The notes: a model not told the origin generated them from the sequence alone. Positions 52,282 to 62,834 are shown, numbered from the stretch's first letter. The stretch is 64,000 bases of DNA from Microlunatus sp. Gsoil 973 (GCF_009707365.1 NZ_CP046122.1:4402001-4466000), one strand, 5' to 3'. A program made the numbers and translations.

Positions 52282-53343
52282 ATGCCGCGCTTCAACGATC
52301 CCGTCCCGGGCACCCACGATCCTTACCTGGCCGCCGCCGACCGCTACGCCTCGACCGACTACCGCAAGGTCGGCAGATCGGGTCTGCTGCTGCCGCCCAT
52401 CTCGTTCGGGCTGTGGTGGAACTTCGGCGACAACCGGCCGTTCGACACCCAACGAGAGATCCTCAGGTACGCCTTCGACCACGGCATCACCCACTTCGAC
52501 CTGGCCAACAACTACGGTCCGCCGTACGGCTCGGCCGAGGAGAACTTCGGCCGGATGATGATCAAGGACTTCGGCCCGTACCGCAACGAGATGATCATCT
52601 CGACCAAGGCCGGCTGGGACATGTGGCCCGGCCCGTACGGCCAGCTCGGCGGACGGACGTACGTCCTGAACAGCCTGGACGAGTCGCTGCGGCGGATGAA
52701 CCTGGACTACGTCGACATCTTCTACAGCCACCGGTTCGACCCGGACACGCCGCTGGAGGAGACCATCGGAGCACTCGACACGGCCGTCAGGTCCGGGAGG
52801 GCGCGGTACGTCGGGATCTCGTCCTATTCGGCGGACCGCACGCGGCAGGCGAAGGCGATCGCCGACGATCTCGGCACGCCGCTGGTCATCCACCAGCCGT
52901 CGTACTCGATGATCAATCGCTGGATCGAGGACGGCTTGACCGACGCCCTGGACGAACTGGGCATGGGCGCGATCGCCTTCACCGCACTGGCCCAGGGGCT
53001 GCTCACCGATCGCTACACCAGCAAGGGCGGCGGCCTCCAGGGGCCGAGCCGGCCGAGCTTCACCCCGGACGCCGCCAAGAACGCCGACGTGGTCAGGCGA
53101 CTCGACGCGCTGTCCGAGATCGCCCGGCGGCGCGGGCAGACGCTCGCCCAGCTGGCCCTGGTCTGGGTGCTCCGCCGGCCGACCGTCACCTCGACGCTGA
53201 TCGGCGCCTCCAGCGTGAAACAGGTCGAGGAGAACCTGAAGGCGCTGGACAACCTCGACCTCAGCGACGAGGAGCTGGCCGAGATCGACAGCTACGCCGT
53301 CGAGGGCGGCGTCGATCTGTGGCGGTCGGTGGCCGAGAGCTGA
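52282..53343 (+). CDS. aldo/keto reductase, YghZ/GAP-reductase type
   Basis: NADPH-dependent reductase of 353 aa. The tetrad is visible: Asp and Tyr in HFDLANNYGPPYGSAE, Lys in ISTKAGWDMWPGPYG, and His in IFYSHRFDPDTP. WWNFGDNRPFDTQ and GLLTDRYTSKG are typical of the AKR14/YghZ branch (L-glyceraldehyde-3-phosphate reductase, methylglyoxal detoxification). ATG 52282 follows TACGAT by 6 nt. Converges on rmlA with a shared hairpin terminator at 53354-53381. Confidence 0.9.
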   Translation: MPRFNDPVPGTHDPYLAAADRYASTDYRKVGRSGLLLPPISFGLWWNFGDNRPFDTQREILRYAFDHGITHFDLANNYGPPYGSAEENFGRMMIKDFGPYRNEMIISTKAGWDMWPGPYGQLGGRTYVLNSLDESLRRMNLDYVDIFYSHRFDPDTPLEETIGALDTAVRSGRARYVGISSYSADRTRQAKAIADDLGTPLVIHQPSYSMINRWIEDGLTDALDELGMGAIAFTALAQGLLTDRYTSKGGGLQGPSRPSFTPDAAKNADVVRRLDALSEIARRRGQTLAQLALVWVLRRPTVTSTLIGASSVKQVEENLKALDNLDLSDEELAEIDSYAVEGGVDLWRSVAES

Positions 53344-53353
53344 GGCCAGCGGA

Positions 53354-53381
53354 GAGCGGGGCGTTAGTCCTTGCCCCGCTC
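53354..53381. terminator. bidirectional hairpin between AKR and rmlA
   Basis: GAGCGGGGC and GCCCCGCTC form a 9-bp perfect stem around a 10-nt loop that contains the rmlA stop codon (TAA at 53364-53366). Positioned to end both convergent transcripts. Confidence 0.65.
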
Positions 53382-54236
53382 CAGCAACTGGAGCAGGTAG
53401 TCGCCGTAGCCGGACTTCGCCAGCGCCTCGGCGCGAGCCGCGAGCCCCTCGTCGCTGAGGAATCCCTGGCGCCAGGCGGCCTCCTCCGGCGAGCCGACCT
53501 TCAGGCCCTGCCGGGACTCGAGGGTTCGAACGAAGTTCCCGGCGTCGTTCAGTGAATCGAAGGTGCCGGTGTCCAGCCAGGCGGTACCGCGCGGCAGGAT
53601 GCCGACCTGCAGTCGCCCGTCTTCCAGGTAGCGCTTGTTCACGTCGGTGATCTCGTACTCGCCGCGGGCCGACGGGGTCAATCCGGCGGCGATCTCCACG
53701 ACGTCGTTGTCGTAGAAGTAGAGGCCCGGGACGGCGTAGTTGGATCGAGGCTTCTCCGGCTTCTCCTCCAGCGAGATCGCCTGCTGGTTGGCGTCGAACT
53801 CGACCACGCCGTAGCGCTCGGGATCCGAGACCCAATAGGCGAACACCGCCCCGCCGTCGAGGTCATGGAATCGTCGCAGCTGGGTGCCAAGGCCCGGGCC
53901 GTAGAAGATGTTGTCGCCCAGCACCAGCGCGACCTTCTCATCGCCGATGAACTGCTTTCCGATGACGAACGCCTGGGCCAGGCCGTTCGGTTGGGGTTGG
54001 GTGGAGAAGCTGATCGAGATGCCGAACTGGGACCCGTCACCGAGAAGCCGACGGAAACTCTCGGCATCCTGCGGTGTGGTGATCACCAGGACGTCGGAGA
54101 TGCCGGCGAAGATCAGCGTGGACAGCGGATAGTAGATCATCGGTTTGTCGTAGACCGGGACCAGTTGCTTGCTGACGCCGATCGTCACCGGATGCAGTCG
54201 GGTACCGGAGCCACCGGCCAGGATGATGCCTCGCAC
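53364..54236 (-). CDS. rmlA: glucose-1-phosphate thymidylyltransferase
   Basis: First enzyme of dTDP-L-rhamnose synthesis: dTTP + glucose-1-phosphate to dTDP-glucose. 290 aa, with the nucleotide loop [37 protein letters not shown] (metal aspartate) and [22 protein letters not shown] 54236 is supported by TACACT 7 nt upstream (leaderless). Divergent from rmlB, 58 bp away, so a single regulatory gap serves both arms of the pathway. Confidence 0.95.
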   Translation of the reverse strand: MRGIILAGGSGTRLHPVTIGVSKQLVPVYDKPMIYYPLSTLIFAGISDVLVITTPQDAESFRRLLGDGSQFGISISFSTQPQPNGLAQAFVIGKQFIGDEKVALVLGDNIFYGPGLGTQLRRFHDLDGGAVFAYWVSDPERYGVVEFDANQQAISLEEKPEKPRSNYAVPGLYFYDNDVVEIAAGLTPSARGEYEITDVNKRYLEDGRLQVGILPRGTAWLDTGTFDSLNDAGNFVRTLESRQGLKVGSPEEAAWRQGFLSDEGLAARAEALAKSGYGDYLLQLLERGKD

Positions 54237-55293
<1,057 letters not shown>

Positions 55294-55295
55294 TC

Positions 55296-56687
55296 ATGAC
55301 AGACCTCCAGGTGACAGAGTCCCCGATCCCCGGCCTGTTGATCATCGATCTGCCCCTGCACGGAGACAACCGCGGCTGGTTCAAGGAGAACTGGCAACGG
55401 GAGAAGATGATCAAGCTCGGGCTGCCGGACTTCGGCCCGGTGCAGAACAACATCGCGTTCAACGCCTCGGTCGGTGTCACCCGCGGCCTGCACGCCGAGC
55501 CCTGGGACAAGTACGTCGCGTTGGCGACCGGCCGGATCTTCGGCGCCTGGGTCGACCTGCGGGAGGGCCGCTCGTTCGGCACCGTCTACACCCGCGAACT
55601 CGGCCCGGGAACGGCGATCTTCGTGCCGCGCGGGGTTGCCAACGGCTATCAGACGCTCGAACCGGACACCGCCTACAGCTATCTGGTCAACGAGCACTGG
55701 AGCGCCGAGGCGCGCGCGCAGTACACCTTCCTGAACGTCTCCGACGAGACAGCGGCCATCGACTGGCCGATCCCGCTGCAGGACTGCGAACTATCCGAGG
55801 CGGACAAGGGTCACCCGCGGCTGGCCGAGGTGACGCCGATGCCGGCCAGGCGAACCGTGATCATCGGCGGTAACGGTCAGGTCGGCCGGGCACTGGCGGC
55901 TGTGCTGCCCGATGCCGAGGTCACCGATCGGTCCGTCCTCGATCTCGCCGATCCTGTCTCGCTGGACAAATACGACTGGCGTTCCTGTGACGTGGTGATC
56001 AACGCGGCCGCATTCACGGCCGTCGATGCCGCGGAGACGCCGGACGGTCGGCGGGCCGCCTGGGCGACGAACGTCGCCGGGGTCGCCGCGCTGGCCGAGA
56101 TCGCTCGACGACACCGCCTCACCCTGGTGCACATCTCGTCCGACTACGTCTTCGACGGCTCGACCGGTCCGCACGGCGAGGTCGAGCCGCTGTCGCCGTT
56201 GGGCGTCTACGGCCAGACCAAGGCTGCTGGTGATCTTGTCGTCGCAGCGGTGCCGCAGCATTACATCATCCGTACGAGTTGGGTGATCGGCGACGGCGGC
56301 AACTTCGTCCGGACCATGATCAGGCTGGCTGCCAACGGGGTGTCACCGTCGGTCGTCGACGATCAACTCGGCCGGCTCACCTTCGCCGACGACATCGCCC
56401 GCGGCATTGATCATCTTCTCCGGGTGCGACCAGCCCACGGCGTGTACAACCTCAGCTGCGGCGGCGAGCCGCAGTCGTGGGCGAGCATCGCCCGCTCGAT
56501 CTTCACCGCGCAGGGACGATCAGCCGAGGACGTCACGCCGGTCAGCACCGAGACCTACGGCGCGGGCAAGGAACTTGCGCCGCGGCCGCGGAACAGCGTG
56601 CTGGACCTGAGCAAGATCACTGCGACCGGTTTCGTGCCGCGAGACGGCGGCGAGGCGTTGGCCGGTTACCTCGACCAGCACGGGTAG
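55296..56687 (+). CDS. rmlCD: fused dTDP-4-dehydrorhamnose 3,5-epimerase / reductase
   Basis: Bifunctional 463-aa protein finishing dTDP-L-rhamnose. Residues 1 to about 183 are an RmlC cupin: DNRGWFKENWQREKM, TRGLHAEPWDKYV with the catalytic His and the Lys of the phosphate site, and GVANGYQTLEPDTAYSYLVN. From about residue 188 an RmlD-type SDR begins: RRTVIIGGNGQVGRAL, NAAAFTAVDAAE, HISSDYVFDG and YGQTKAAGD (YxxxK). A short linker (RLAEVTPMPA) joins them. Fusion lets the unstable 4-keto intermediate pass directly between sites (inference). With rmlA and rmlB the full pathway is present. Confidence 0.93.
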   Translation: MTDLQVTESPIPGLLIIDLPLHGDNRGWFKENWQREKMIKLGLPDFGPVQNNIAFNASVGVTRGLHAEPWDKYVALATGRIFGAWVDLREGRSFGTVYTRELGPGTAIFVPRGVANGYQTLEPDTAYSYLVNEHWSAEARAQYTFLNVSDETAAIDWPIPLQDCELSEADKGHPRLAEVTPMPARRTVIIGGNGQVGRALAAVLPDAEVTDRSVLDLADPVSLDKYDWRSCDVVINAAAFTAVDAAETPDGRRAAWATNVAGVAALAEIARRHRLTLVHISSDYVFDGSTGPHGEVEPLSPLGVYGQTKAAGDLVVAAVPQHYIIRTSWVIGDGGNFVRTMIRLAANGVSPSVVDDQLGRLTFADDIARGIDHLLRVRPAHGVYNLSCGGEPQSWASIARSIFTAQGRSAEDVTPVSTETYGAGKELAPRPRNSVLDLSKITATGFVPRDGGEALAGYLDQHG

Positions 56688-56690
56688 AGT
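56685..56690 (+). promoter_or_regulatory. candidate -10 box for the orphan SBP gene
   Basis: TAGAGT overlaps the rmlCD stop codon and would give a 5' leader of about 48 nt containing the GGAAGG ribosome-binding site before ATG 56745. Confidence 0.35.
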
Positions 56691-56744
56691 CCTGGGCACA
56701 GCGTCTCGCGGGGGCAGACACAAGCCAACCTTGGAAGGACGACG

Positions 56745-58856
56745 ATGACCTTTCCGATCAGCCGCCGCGCCCTGCTGTACGGGTCGGCCGCTCTCGCCGG
56801 CGCCGCAGCGCTGGGTGCCTGCAGCAGTGACCAGAAGCCAGGGTCGCAGGGTACGAGCGGTGGCACAACATCGGGCGCTGTCGGGTCAGCGACCAAACCG
56901 TTGCCCAAGCCGGCCAAGTTCAACGAGGCGCCATCGCTGAAGGGCAAGGGGCTGCCTCCTGTTGAGCAGCGGTTGCCCGAGAATCCGTACGTCATCCCGC
57001 ACAAGTGGGTGAAGCCTGGTAAGTACGGCGGTCGCATCAACCTCAATTCCAACAGCACCCAGGGCATGGCCTTGTCCAGTGGCGACACGGAGTTCTTCTA
57101 CGGCCACTCGCTGCTGCGCTATCTCAACGACGGCAAGGACATCGGCCCCGGCCTGGCGGAATCCTGGGAGTCCAACGCCGACGCGTCGGAGTGGACCTTC
57201 CACTTCCGCAAGGGCATGAAGTGGTCCGACGGCCATCCGTGGACGACCGCCAGCATCATCTGGTGGTGGGAGAAGTTCATCCTGGCCCAGAAGATGGGAC
57301 AGGCTGTGCCGGATGAGGCACGCTCCGGCAAGGGCACACTGGCGAAGTTCACTGCGGTCGACGACACCACACTGAAGCTCACCTATGATTCGCCGGCGCC
57401 GCTGGCTGCTGATCGGATCGTGGCCTGGGCGAATGGCAACGTCGGTCACAACGGGCCGATCTGGACGATGCCGAATCACTACCTGGAGCAGTTCCACCCG
57501 GACACCGGCAAGGACGTTCCTGCCGACTGGGACGCCAGCGGTGGCCTGATGGAGCAGAAGGCCGACTGGCATCGCAATCCCGATTGTCCGACGATGACGG
57601 GCTTCAAGTGCAAGTCCTTCGACAACAACAAAGGCGTCGTCCTGGAGCGGAACCCGTTCTACTACGCCGTGATGCCCAACGGCGACCAGCTGCCGTACGT
57701 GGACGAGATGTCCTTCTCACTGATCACCGACCCCGAGGTCGGCAAGCTCCAGATCCAACAGGGCAGTGTCGACTACGTCCACGGACCGTTCAACGCGATC
57801 CTGCTGGCCGATGTCGAGGGCATCCGGAATTCCCAGGACAAGGCGGGAACCGAGCTGATCCTGTGGGACAGCGGATCGGGCACCGGTTCGATCTTCTTCC
57901 TCAACTACGACTACATCGAGGACGACCATCGGGCGCTGTTCCGCGAGCCGAATTTCCGGAAGGCCATCTCGTTCGCGTTCGACAGGGCGACCGTGCAGAA
58001 GTCGGTGTACTTCAACACGGGCGAGCGGACCACCGGCACGTTGAGTCCGAAGGCGAAGGAATTCCAGGTCAACGACGAGGGCAGGGAGATCTACCGGGCC
58101 TGGCGTGATTCCGCCGTTGCGCACGATCCGGAGAAGGCCAAGCAGCTGTTGGACGAATTGGGCTGCAAGGCCGGATCCGACGGCATCCGTACGCTCCCGA
58201 ACGGCAAGCCGCTTGAGCTTCGACTGGATTACCCCGCCGATCAGTCTGCGGAGCACACCGCCAAGGACAACCAGTTGGTGTCCGACCTGGCAAAGGTCGG
58301 CCTGAAGATGAAGCGCAATCCGATCCCGCCGCAGTCGTTCGATGATCAATGGCAGACCGGCAAACTGATGGCACACACCGACTGGGAGGTCGGCGACGGC
58401 CAGCCGCTGATCTACCCGGGCTGGATCGTTCCGGTGCAGTATCAACACTGGGCGCCGCTCTCGGGCCAGTGGTGGTCATTGAAGGGGACACCGACATTGA
58501 AGAAGGAGCTCAATGTCGATCCGTACAAGCGGCACCCACCGCGGATGGAGCCCGATAAGAACGGCCCGGTCCAGAAGCTGTGGGACCTTTATAGCCAAGC
58601 ACTGCTCGAGCCGGATGAGGTCAAGCGCTTGCAGTTGGTCTGGGACATCTTCAAGGTGCACACCACCGAAGGCCCATTCTTCATGGGCTGTGTGGCGAAC
58701 TACCCGCAGTCGGTGATCATCAAGAAGGACCTGAGGAACGTTCCGCGGAAGGAGAATCTTGCGCTGGGCGGTTTCGTCAATCCGTGGATCCATCCGACGC
58801 CGGCCGTCTACGACCCGGAGTGCTACTTCTGGAACAACCCGGAGGAGCACAGCTGA
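56745..58856 (+). CDS. family 5 substrate-binding Tat lipoprotein (orphan)
   Basis: Large extracellular solute-binding protein, 703 aa. The N-terminus SRRALLYGSAALAGAAALG has the twin-arginine motif followed by the lipobox LGAC, so it is exported folded and anchored by lipid. SBP_bac_5 features: LAESWESNADASEWTFHFRK, GMKWSDGHPWTTASIIW and FRKAISFAFDRATVQK. Longer than typical, near the oligosaccharide/oligopeptide branch. No permease or ATPase gene is adjacent; it may serve a transporter elsewhere, or the one at 44-48 kb. Good ribosome-binding site GGAAGGACGACG. Convergent with the DUF402 remnant, 0 bp between stops. Confidence 0.9.
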   Translation: MTFPISRRALLYGSAALAGAAALGACSSDQKPGSQGTSGGTTSGAVGSATKPLPKPAKFNEAPSLKGKGLPPVEQRLPENPYVIPHKWVKPGKYGGRINLNSNSTQGMALSSGDTEFFYGHSLLRYLNDGKDIGPGLAESWESNADASEWTFHFRKGMKWSDGHPWTTASIIWWWEKFILAQKMGQAVPDEARSGKGTLAKFTAVDDTTLKLTYDSPAPLAADRIVAWANGNVGHNGPIWTMPNHYLEQFHPDTGKDVPADWDASGGLMEQKADWHRNPDCPTMTGFKCKSFDNNKGVVLERNPFYYAVMPNGDQLPYVDEMSFSLITDPEVGKLQIQQGSVDYVHGPFNAILLADVEGIRNSQDKAGTELILWDSGSGTGSIFFLNYDYIEDDHRALFREPNFRKAISFAFDRATVQKSVYFNTGERTTGTLSPKAKEFQVNDEGREIYRAWRDSAVAHDPEKAKQLLDELGCKAGSDGIRTLPNGKPLELRLDYPADQSAEHTAKDNQLVSDLAKVGLKMKRNPIPPQSFDDQWQTGKLMAHTDWEVGDGQPLIYPGWIVPVQYQHWAPLSGQWWSLKGTPTLKKELNVDPYKRHPPRMEPDKNGPVQKLWDLYSQALLEPDEVKRLQLVWDIFKVHTTEGPFFMGCVANYPQSVIIKKDLRNVPRKENLALGGFVNPWIHPTPAVYDPECYFWNNPEEHS

Positions 58857-59349
58857 TCAGGTGGCGGCAGGCAGCTGCCACTTCCGCCCGCTGGCAGAGC
58901 GGATCAGCCCGGCTTCGGCCAGGATCGGCGCCTCGATGGAGCCGTCGAGAATGTGATCGTCGAGTGCACGACGGAAATCATCGTGATCCTTCCAACGCCA
59001 GCTGCGGTCCGGGTCGACCCAGATGTCGAGTACGAGGTCCTTGGTGACGATGCCGCAGGCAGTGGCCGGCGCGGTGGATGTTGAGCTTGTGCGGGGAGTC
59101 TGGACGCTCGGCGACCACTGCCTGACGGGTCTTGAGCGCGAGCAGCTTCCGTTCCTCACGAGTGAGCCCCTCGGCCTCGGGGAGGTCACGGTTGGTCGCG
59201 TACGTGGCGATCGTCCCTTCCGGCGTGTAGCGGACCAGTTCGTCCGCGGTGCTCGTGATCACCCGAGCCGGGAAGGCACTCCACAGCAGACCGTGCCAAC
59301 GCTCCTCGACGATCACGGTCGTTGCGATATCGAAGGTCGGCAAGGTCAT
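58857..59349 (-). pseudogene. disrupted DUF402 family gene
   Basis: Two frames are needed. The upstream part (from ATG 59349) has the DUF402 N-terminus VIVEERWHGLLWSAFPARVI, YTPEGT and ERPDSPHKLNIHRAG. The downstream part has VTKDLVLDIWVDPDRSW and RWKDHDDFRRALDD, the conserved metal-site end, to stop 58857. Between them, near 59075, the middle strands of the domain are missing and the frame changes, so this is an internal deletion, not only a single-base slip. Probably inactive. Confidence 0.7.
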
Positions 59350-59411
59350 GTACGGACTGTCTCACGTATTTCCGTTGTCGCGCACATGATCAACGGCGAG
59401 GCTGGGGGATG

Positions 59412-60860
59412 TCAGGCGGCGCGGGTGGCTGGGGCTCGGGCCATGGTGTCGGCGAGGTTCCAGACTTGTTGGGCGAAGTCTTGGCTGCCCAGGTCGTGGG
59501 TGCCGCTGTCGTTGACGATGAGTACTCGTCCGTAGCGTGTTCGCCAGACATAGTTGCCTGGCCAGGGTTGTCGGACCTTGATTCGGCCAATGGTTCGGGG
59601 TCGGTGTTCGTTCCGGGCGAGTGGGCCGAGGTTGTGCAGCCCGGTCTGTCGGGGTGGGCCGGCAGGGATGGGCACGAACGGGATGGTGTGGTCCAGGTCG
59701 TTGCCGCGATTCAGGCTGCTGGACCAGGGGAACACGCTGGCCGGCGTCCGGGCGACTAAGGCGTCCCTCATCCGGTCGGGCGTCTCGTACCGATCAACAG
59801 GCTTGACGCCGGCGACGTCGAGCACCGGTTGTAGCCGAACCCTGCAGCCCGTACCGAGCCAGTCCCGGATCGTTGACAGGAGGGCGGGACCGACCTCCTC
59901 GACCCTGGCGATCGAATGGTCGGGAGCGGTGAATGCTTCGCCGCTGATATGGACGTGCAGCGTCTCTGTGGGTGCCAGCTTGATGGGGTCGATCTTTGTG
60001 ACCATCTGGGTGACCAGCTGCTCGGCTTGTTCGGCGTTCCAATCGGCGAAGAGGTCGGGTTCGTGGTTTTCGGTGAGCAGTCGCAGGGCGAGGGCCGGGT
60101 TGTTGATGGACAGGGCGGCGGCGACGGATCGCCAGCTGTCTTTGGTGTCTGCGCCCTGGGGGTTGACGCCGTCGGGCAGGTGGTCCCGGCGGGTGATGAG
60201 GATGTCGGCGAGCCGGTCGATGGCGGCGTCCATGTGGAATGCTTCGGTGGCGGTGACCTTGGCCTGGACGTCAACGAGGTTGTTGGTGTCGGGCCGGCCG
60301 AACCGGACCGCTCGATGCCGGGCAGCCTCGGCGGCGGAGTTCTCGCGGTTTTCCTGGTCGACCCGGATGATTTCGGCGTCGAGGAGGTTCTCCAGGCGTT
60401 GTTTGGACAGGTTGCCCAGGTGGCCGGCCAGTCGGAGGTCGATCTGGTCGGCCTGAGCCTTGGTAAGGCTGCGCGTCTTTTGGGCGATCAGCCGGGCTTG
60501 CCAGGCGGGGATGGCCCAGGAGTGGATGCGTGCCCAGATGTGCGGGTAGCGGTGGCGCAGGTCCAGGGCGTCTTCGATGAGGGCTTTGGCCTGGCCGGGG
60601 CTGAGTCGGGTTTCAAGGCCGAGGTCGGCTGCGGCGCCTTCGGCGATGCTGGGGGTTCCGTCGCCGCCGATGACCAGTTGGCGTTCGTCTGCGCCATTGT
60701 CGAGTTTGATCTCGAACGGGAGTCCGTCGCCCGGGTGCTGGTCTGCCCAGCAGGCGGCGACCTCGAGGAGTTGGCAGTCGGCGGCGTCCCTGGTCCGCAC
60801 GCAACCGGCTGCGACCGCGGCAAGTCCCGAGGTATCCAGTTGTGTGAGATCCAAGCTCAT
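59412..60860 (-). CDS. DUF222/HNH endonuclease domain protein (13E12-like)
   Basis: A 482-aa protein of the large actinobacterial DUF222-HNH family, often repeated in a genome. The N-terminal helical DUF222 region runs to about residue 330 (RLSPGQAKALIEDALDLRHR, AFHMDAAIDRLADIL), followed by an HNH-type nuclease part: DLDHTIPFVPIPAGPP, then GLHNLGPLARNEHRPRTIG, with His/Asn ligands. The usual zinc CxxC pairs are absent. Function is unproven; some relatives sit in mobile or variable regions. ATG 60860 follows TAGAAT by 6 nt (leaderless). Flanked on both sides by broken genes. Confidence 0.85.
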   Translation of the reverse strand: MSLDLTQLDTSGLAAVAAGCVRTRDAADCQLLEVAACWADQHPGDGLPFEIKLDNGADERQLVIGGDGTPSIAEGAAADLGLETRLSPGQAKALIEDALDLRHRYPHIWARIHSWAIPAWQARLIAQKTRSLTKAQADQIDLRLAGHLGNLSKQRLENLLDAEIIRVDQENRENSAAEAARHRAVRFGRPDTNNLVDVQAKVTATEAFHMDAAIDRLADILITRRDHLPDGVNPQGADTKDSWRSVAAALSINNPALALRLLTENHEPDLFADWNAEQAEQLVTQMVTKIDPIKLAPTETLHVHISGEAFTAPDHSIARVEEVGPALLSTIRDWLGTGCRVRLQPVLDVAGVKPVDRYETPDRMRDALVARTPASVFPWSSSLNRGNDLDHTIPFVPIPAGPPRQTGLHNLGPLARNEHRPRTIGRIKVRQPWPGNYVWRTRYGRVLIVNDSGTHDLGSQDFAQQVWNLADTMARAPATRAA

Positions 60861-60866
60861 AAGGAA

Positions 60867-60872
60867 ATTCTA
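60867..60872 (-). promoter_or_regulatory. leaderless promoter -10 box of the DUF222/HNH gene
   Basis: TAGAAT on the minus strand, near the TATAAT consensus, ends 6 nt before the ATG. The rest of 60861-61014 shows nothing recognisable. Confidence 0.55.
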
Positions 60873-61014
60873 GGGACGGCCACTGACATTTCCGACGCTC
60901 GTAGTGTTGTCCGTCCGCCTCAGGTGTTGGCGGTTTCCGGACACCCGGATCAGCCCAGGTCGAACCTTGACAGCCGACACGGATTGATCGTCATCGGGGG
61001 CACCGACTCGAAGA

Positions 61015-61320
61015 TCAAGTGCCGATTGCGATCATTCGGCGCAGCGATCCCGGCGTCCACCCGGACTCACGGTGGACCAGCCGTGTCAGGTGCGCTTGAT
61101 CAGCGAATCCGACTCGCGCGGCCAGCTGGGCGAGGTCGGTCTCGCCTTCGGCGAGTTGATCAAGGGCGGCGGTGATCTTCAGGGCGATCCGATAGGCACT
61201 GATCGTGCGCCCGGTGGCTCGCCGGACGACGCGTTGCAGCGCACATCATCGACCCGCAGGGTGGGCGTCTCCATCACGATGCGTCCGGAAAGCACGGCGT
61301 CACGCCAGCGGCGGGCACCG
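61015..61320 (-). pseudogene. AraC-family regulator remnant
   Basis: The minus strand, ending at stop 61015-61017, encodes LQRVVRRATGRTISAYRIAL, then KITAALDQLAEGETDLAQLA and ARVGFADQAHLTRLVHRES, an AraC-type double helix-turn-helix. In another frame just upstream is RRWRDAVLSGRIVMETPTLR followed by VDDV, which looks like the preceding helix. About 25 bp and the frame are lost between them, and no ligand domain or start codon remains. It is divergent from the broken DUF gene at 61409, perhaps its former regulator. Confidence 0.6.
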
Positions 61321-61408
61321 ACAGCGCAAGATCGTTCAAGACACGGAGGTCTGGGACCGGTGACGCTGGCATCACGACCAAGCCACTGACTAATCACTGC
61401 TGACCCAC

Positions 61409-61877
61409 TTGACGGCATCGGCGCCCCACCCCGACCTCGGCCCCAATAGCGATCTGTACGGCCAGTTCGTCGGCTCCTGGGATGTCGACAATCGCCACTT
61501 CGAGGAGGACCGCGGCGTCTGGGTGGAGACCCAACGCAAGTGCACTTCGGCTGGATCCTCGGCGGCCGCGCGATCCAGGACCTCTGGGGTGGACCGGCCG
61601 AGGACGGGTTCGGCACCACGATCCGCTGCTATGACCGCGGTCTCGACGCCTGGCGGGTCGGCTGGTACGGCCCGCGGCTCGGCTCCTACTGCACCCTCGT
61701 CGGACGTCGCCAGGGCGACATGATCATGCAGAAGGCAGCGGAGAGGACGGACGGCCGATCCGCTGGACGTTCAACGACATCACCGCCGATTCCTTCGTCT
61801 GGCGGGGCGAGATCTCCGACGATGGGGGAGCGACGTATCGCCTCGAACAGGAGATGCATGCTCGCCGCAGACGCTGA
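61409..61877 (+). pseudogene. conserved hypothetical (DUF1579-like) gene with two frameshifts
   Basis: Three consecutive frames together make one lipocalin-like protein of about 156 aa: LYGQFVGSWDVDNRHFEEDR, then HFGWILGGRAIQDLWGGP with RCYDRGLDAWRVGWYGPRLG, then EDGRPIRWTFNDITADSFVW and DGGATYRLEQEMHARRR. Breaks are at 61540/61541 and about 61730; each is cured by one added G next to a G. The similarity is to small actinobacterial proteins of unknown function that resemble DUF1579. Real decay or sequence error cannot be told apart here. TTG 61409 is the only start seen. Confidence 0.6.
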
Positions 61878-61892
61878 CCGCTCCGCGACAGC

Positions 61893-62834
61893 TCAGGACG
61901 CGCCGGGAACGCCGGGCGCTTCCTCCACATCACCGACGGCTGGAACGGGCCGGACCCGTCGCAGGGTCATGATCATGCCGATCGTGAGGATGATCAATGC
62001 GATCCAGACCATCACGAAGCCGATCCATCGACCGGCGGGCATCTGCTCACCGAAGTAGAGCACGCCCAGCAGGAACATCACGGTCGGTGCGATGTACTGC
62101 AACATGCCGACCACGCTCAGCGGGATCCTGGTCGCCGCGGCGCTGAACAGCAGCAGCGGCACGAGCGTCACCAGGCCGCCGGCGGCCAGCAGCAGGCTGT
62201 GCAGCAAACCGAGCTGTCCGAAGGTCAGCGTGCCGCGTGCCTGGAGGATGATCAGAAAGACGACCGCAGGCAGGAACATGAAGCCGGATTCGATCACCAG
62301 CGTCTGCACCGCACCAGCGCGGACGCGGTTCTTGATCAGGCCATAGGAACCGAACGAGAACGCCAGCACCAATGCGATCCACGGCAACTTGCCGTACTCG
62401 ATCGTCATCACCACGACAGCGGCCACCGCCGGGGCGATCGCCACCCACTGCCAGCGCGCCAGGCGCTCGCGGAGCAACAGCACGCCGAACAGGATCGACA
62501 CGATCGGGTTGATGTAGTAGCCGAGTGCGGTCTCGGTGACGTGGCCGTGATTGGTGGCCCAGATGAAAGTGCCCCAGTTGATCGACACGACGGCCGACGC
62601 CGCAGCCAGTAACAGCAACGTGCGCCGGGTTGCCATCCTGCGGAACCAGTCGCGGGGCAGGATGATCAGCGACAGGATGGCGGCGAAGACCAGGGACCAG
62701 ACCATCCGCATGCCGAGGATCTCACCGGCCGACGCGTCGTCGAGCAACCGCCAGAACAAAGGGACCAGGCCCCAGATGCCGTAGGCACCCAGGCCGTAGA
62801 GCAGGCCGGGTTTGTCGACCTTCGTCTCAGTCAA
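61893..62834 (-). CDS. rarD: RarD/EamA family permease
   Basis: Ten-helix transporter of the DMT superfamily, 313 aa. GAYGIWGLVPLFWRLL and SINWGTFIWATNHGHVTETA, then LGYYINPIVSILFGVLLLRE, are RarD signatures, with the second EamA half ending PTVMFLLGVLYFGEQMP. RarD proteins are linked to chloramphenicol sensitivity and probable metabolite export; substrate unknown. The TTG start at 62834 overlaps the end of korB by 8 bp, so it is probably translated by coupling. Confidence 0.88.
   Translation of the reverse strand: MTETKVDKPGLLYGLGAYGIWGLVPLFWRLLDDASAGEILGMRMVWSLVFAAILSLIILPRDWFRRMATRRTLLLLAAASAVVSINWGTFIWATNHGHVTETALGYYINPIVSILFGVLLLRERLARWQWVAIAPAVAAVVVMTIEYGKLPWIALVLAFSFGSYGLIKNRVRAGAVQTLVIESGFMFLPAVVFLIILQARGTLTFGQLGLLHSLLLAAGGLVTLVPLLLFSAAATRIPLSVVGMLQYIAPTVMFLLGVLYFGEQMPAGRWIGFVMVWIALIILTIGMIMTLRRVRPVPAVGDVEEAPGVPGAS

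Noticed and set aside
59412-60860. Insertion sequence or homing element carrying the HNH gene
   Set aside because: No terminal inverted repeats or target duplications were seen at either side; the gene has its own leaderless promoter.
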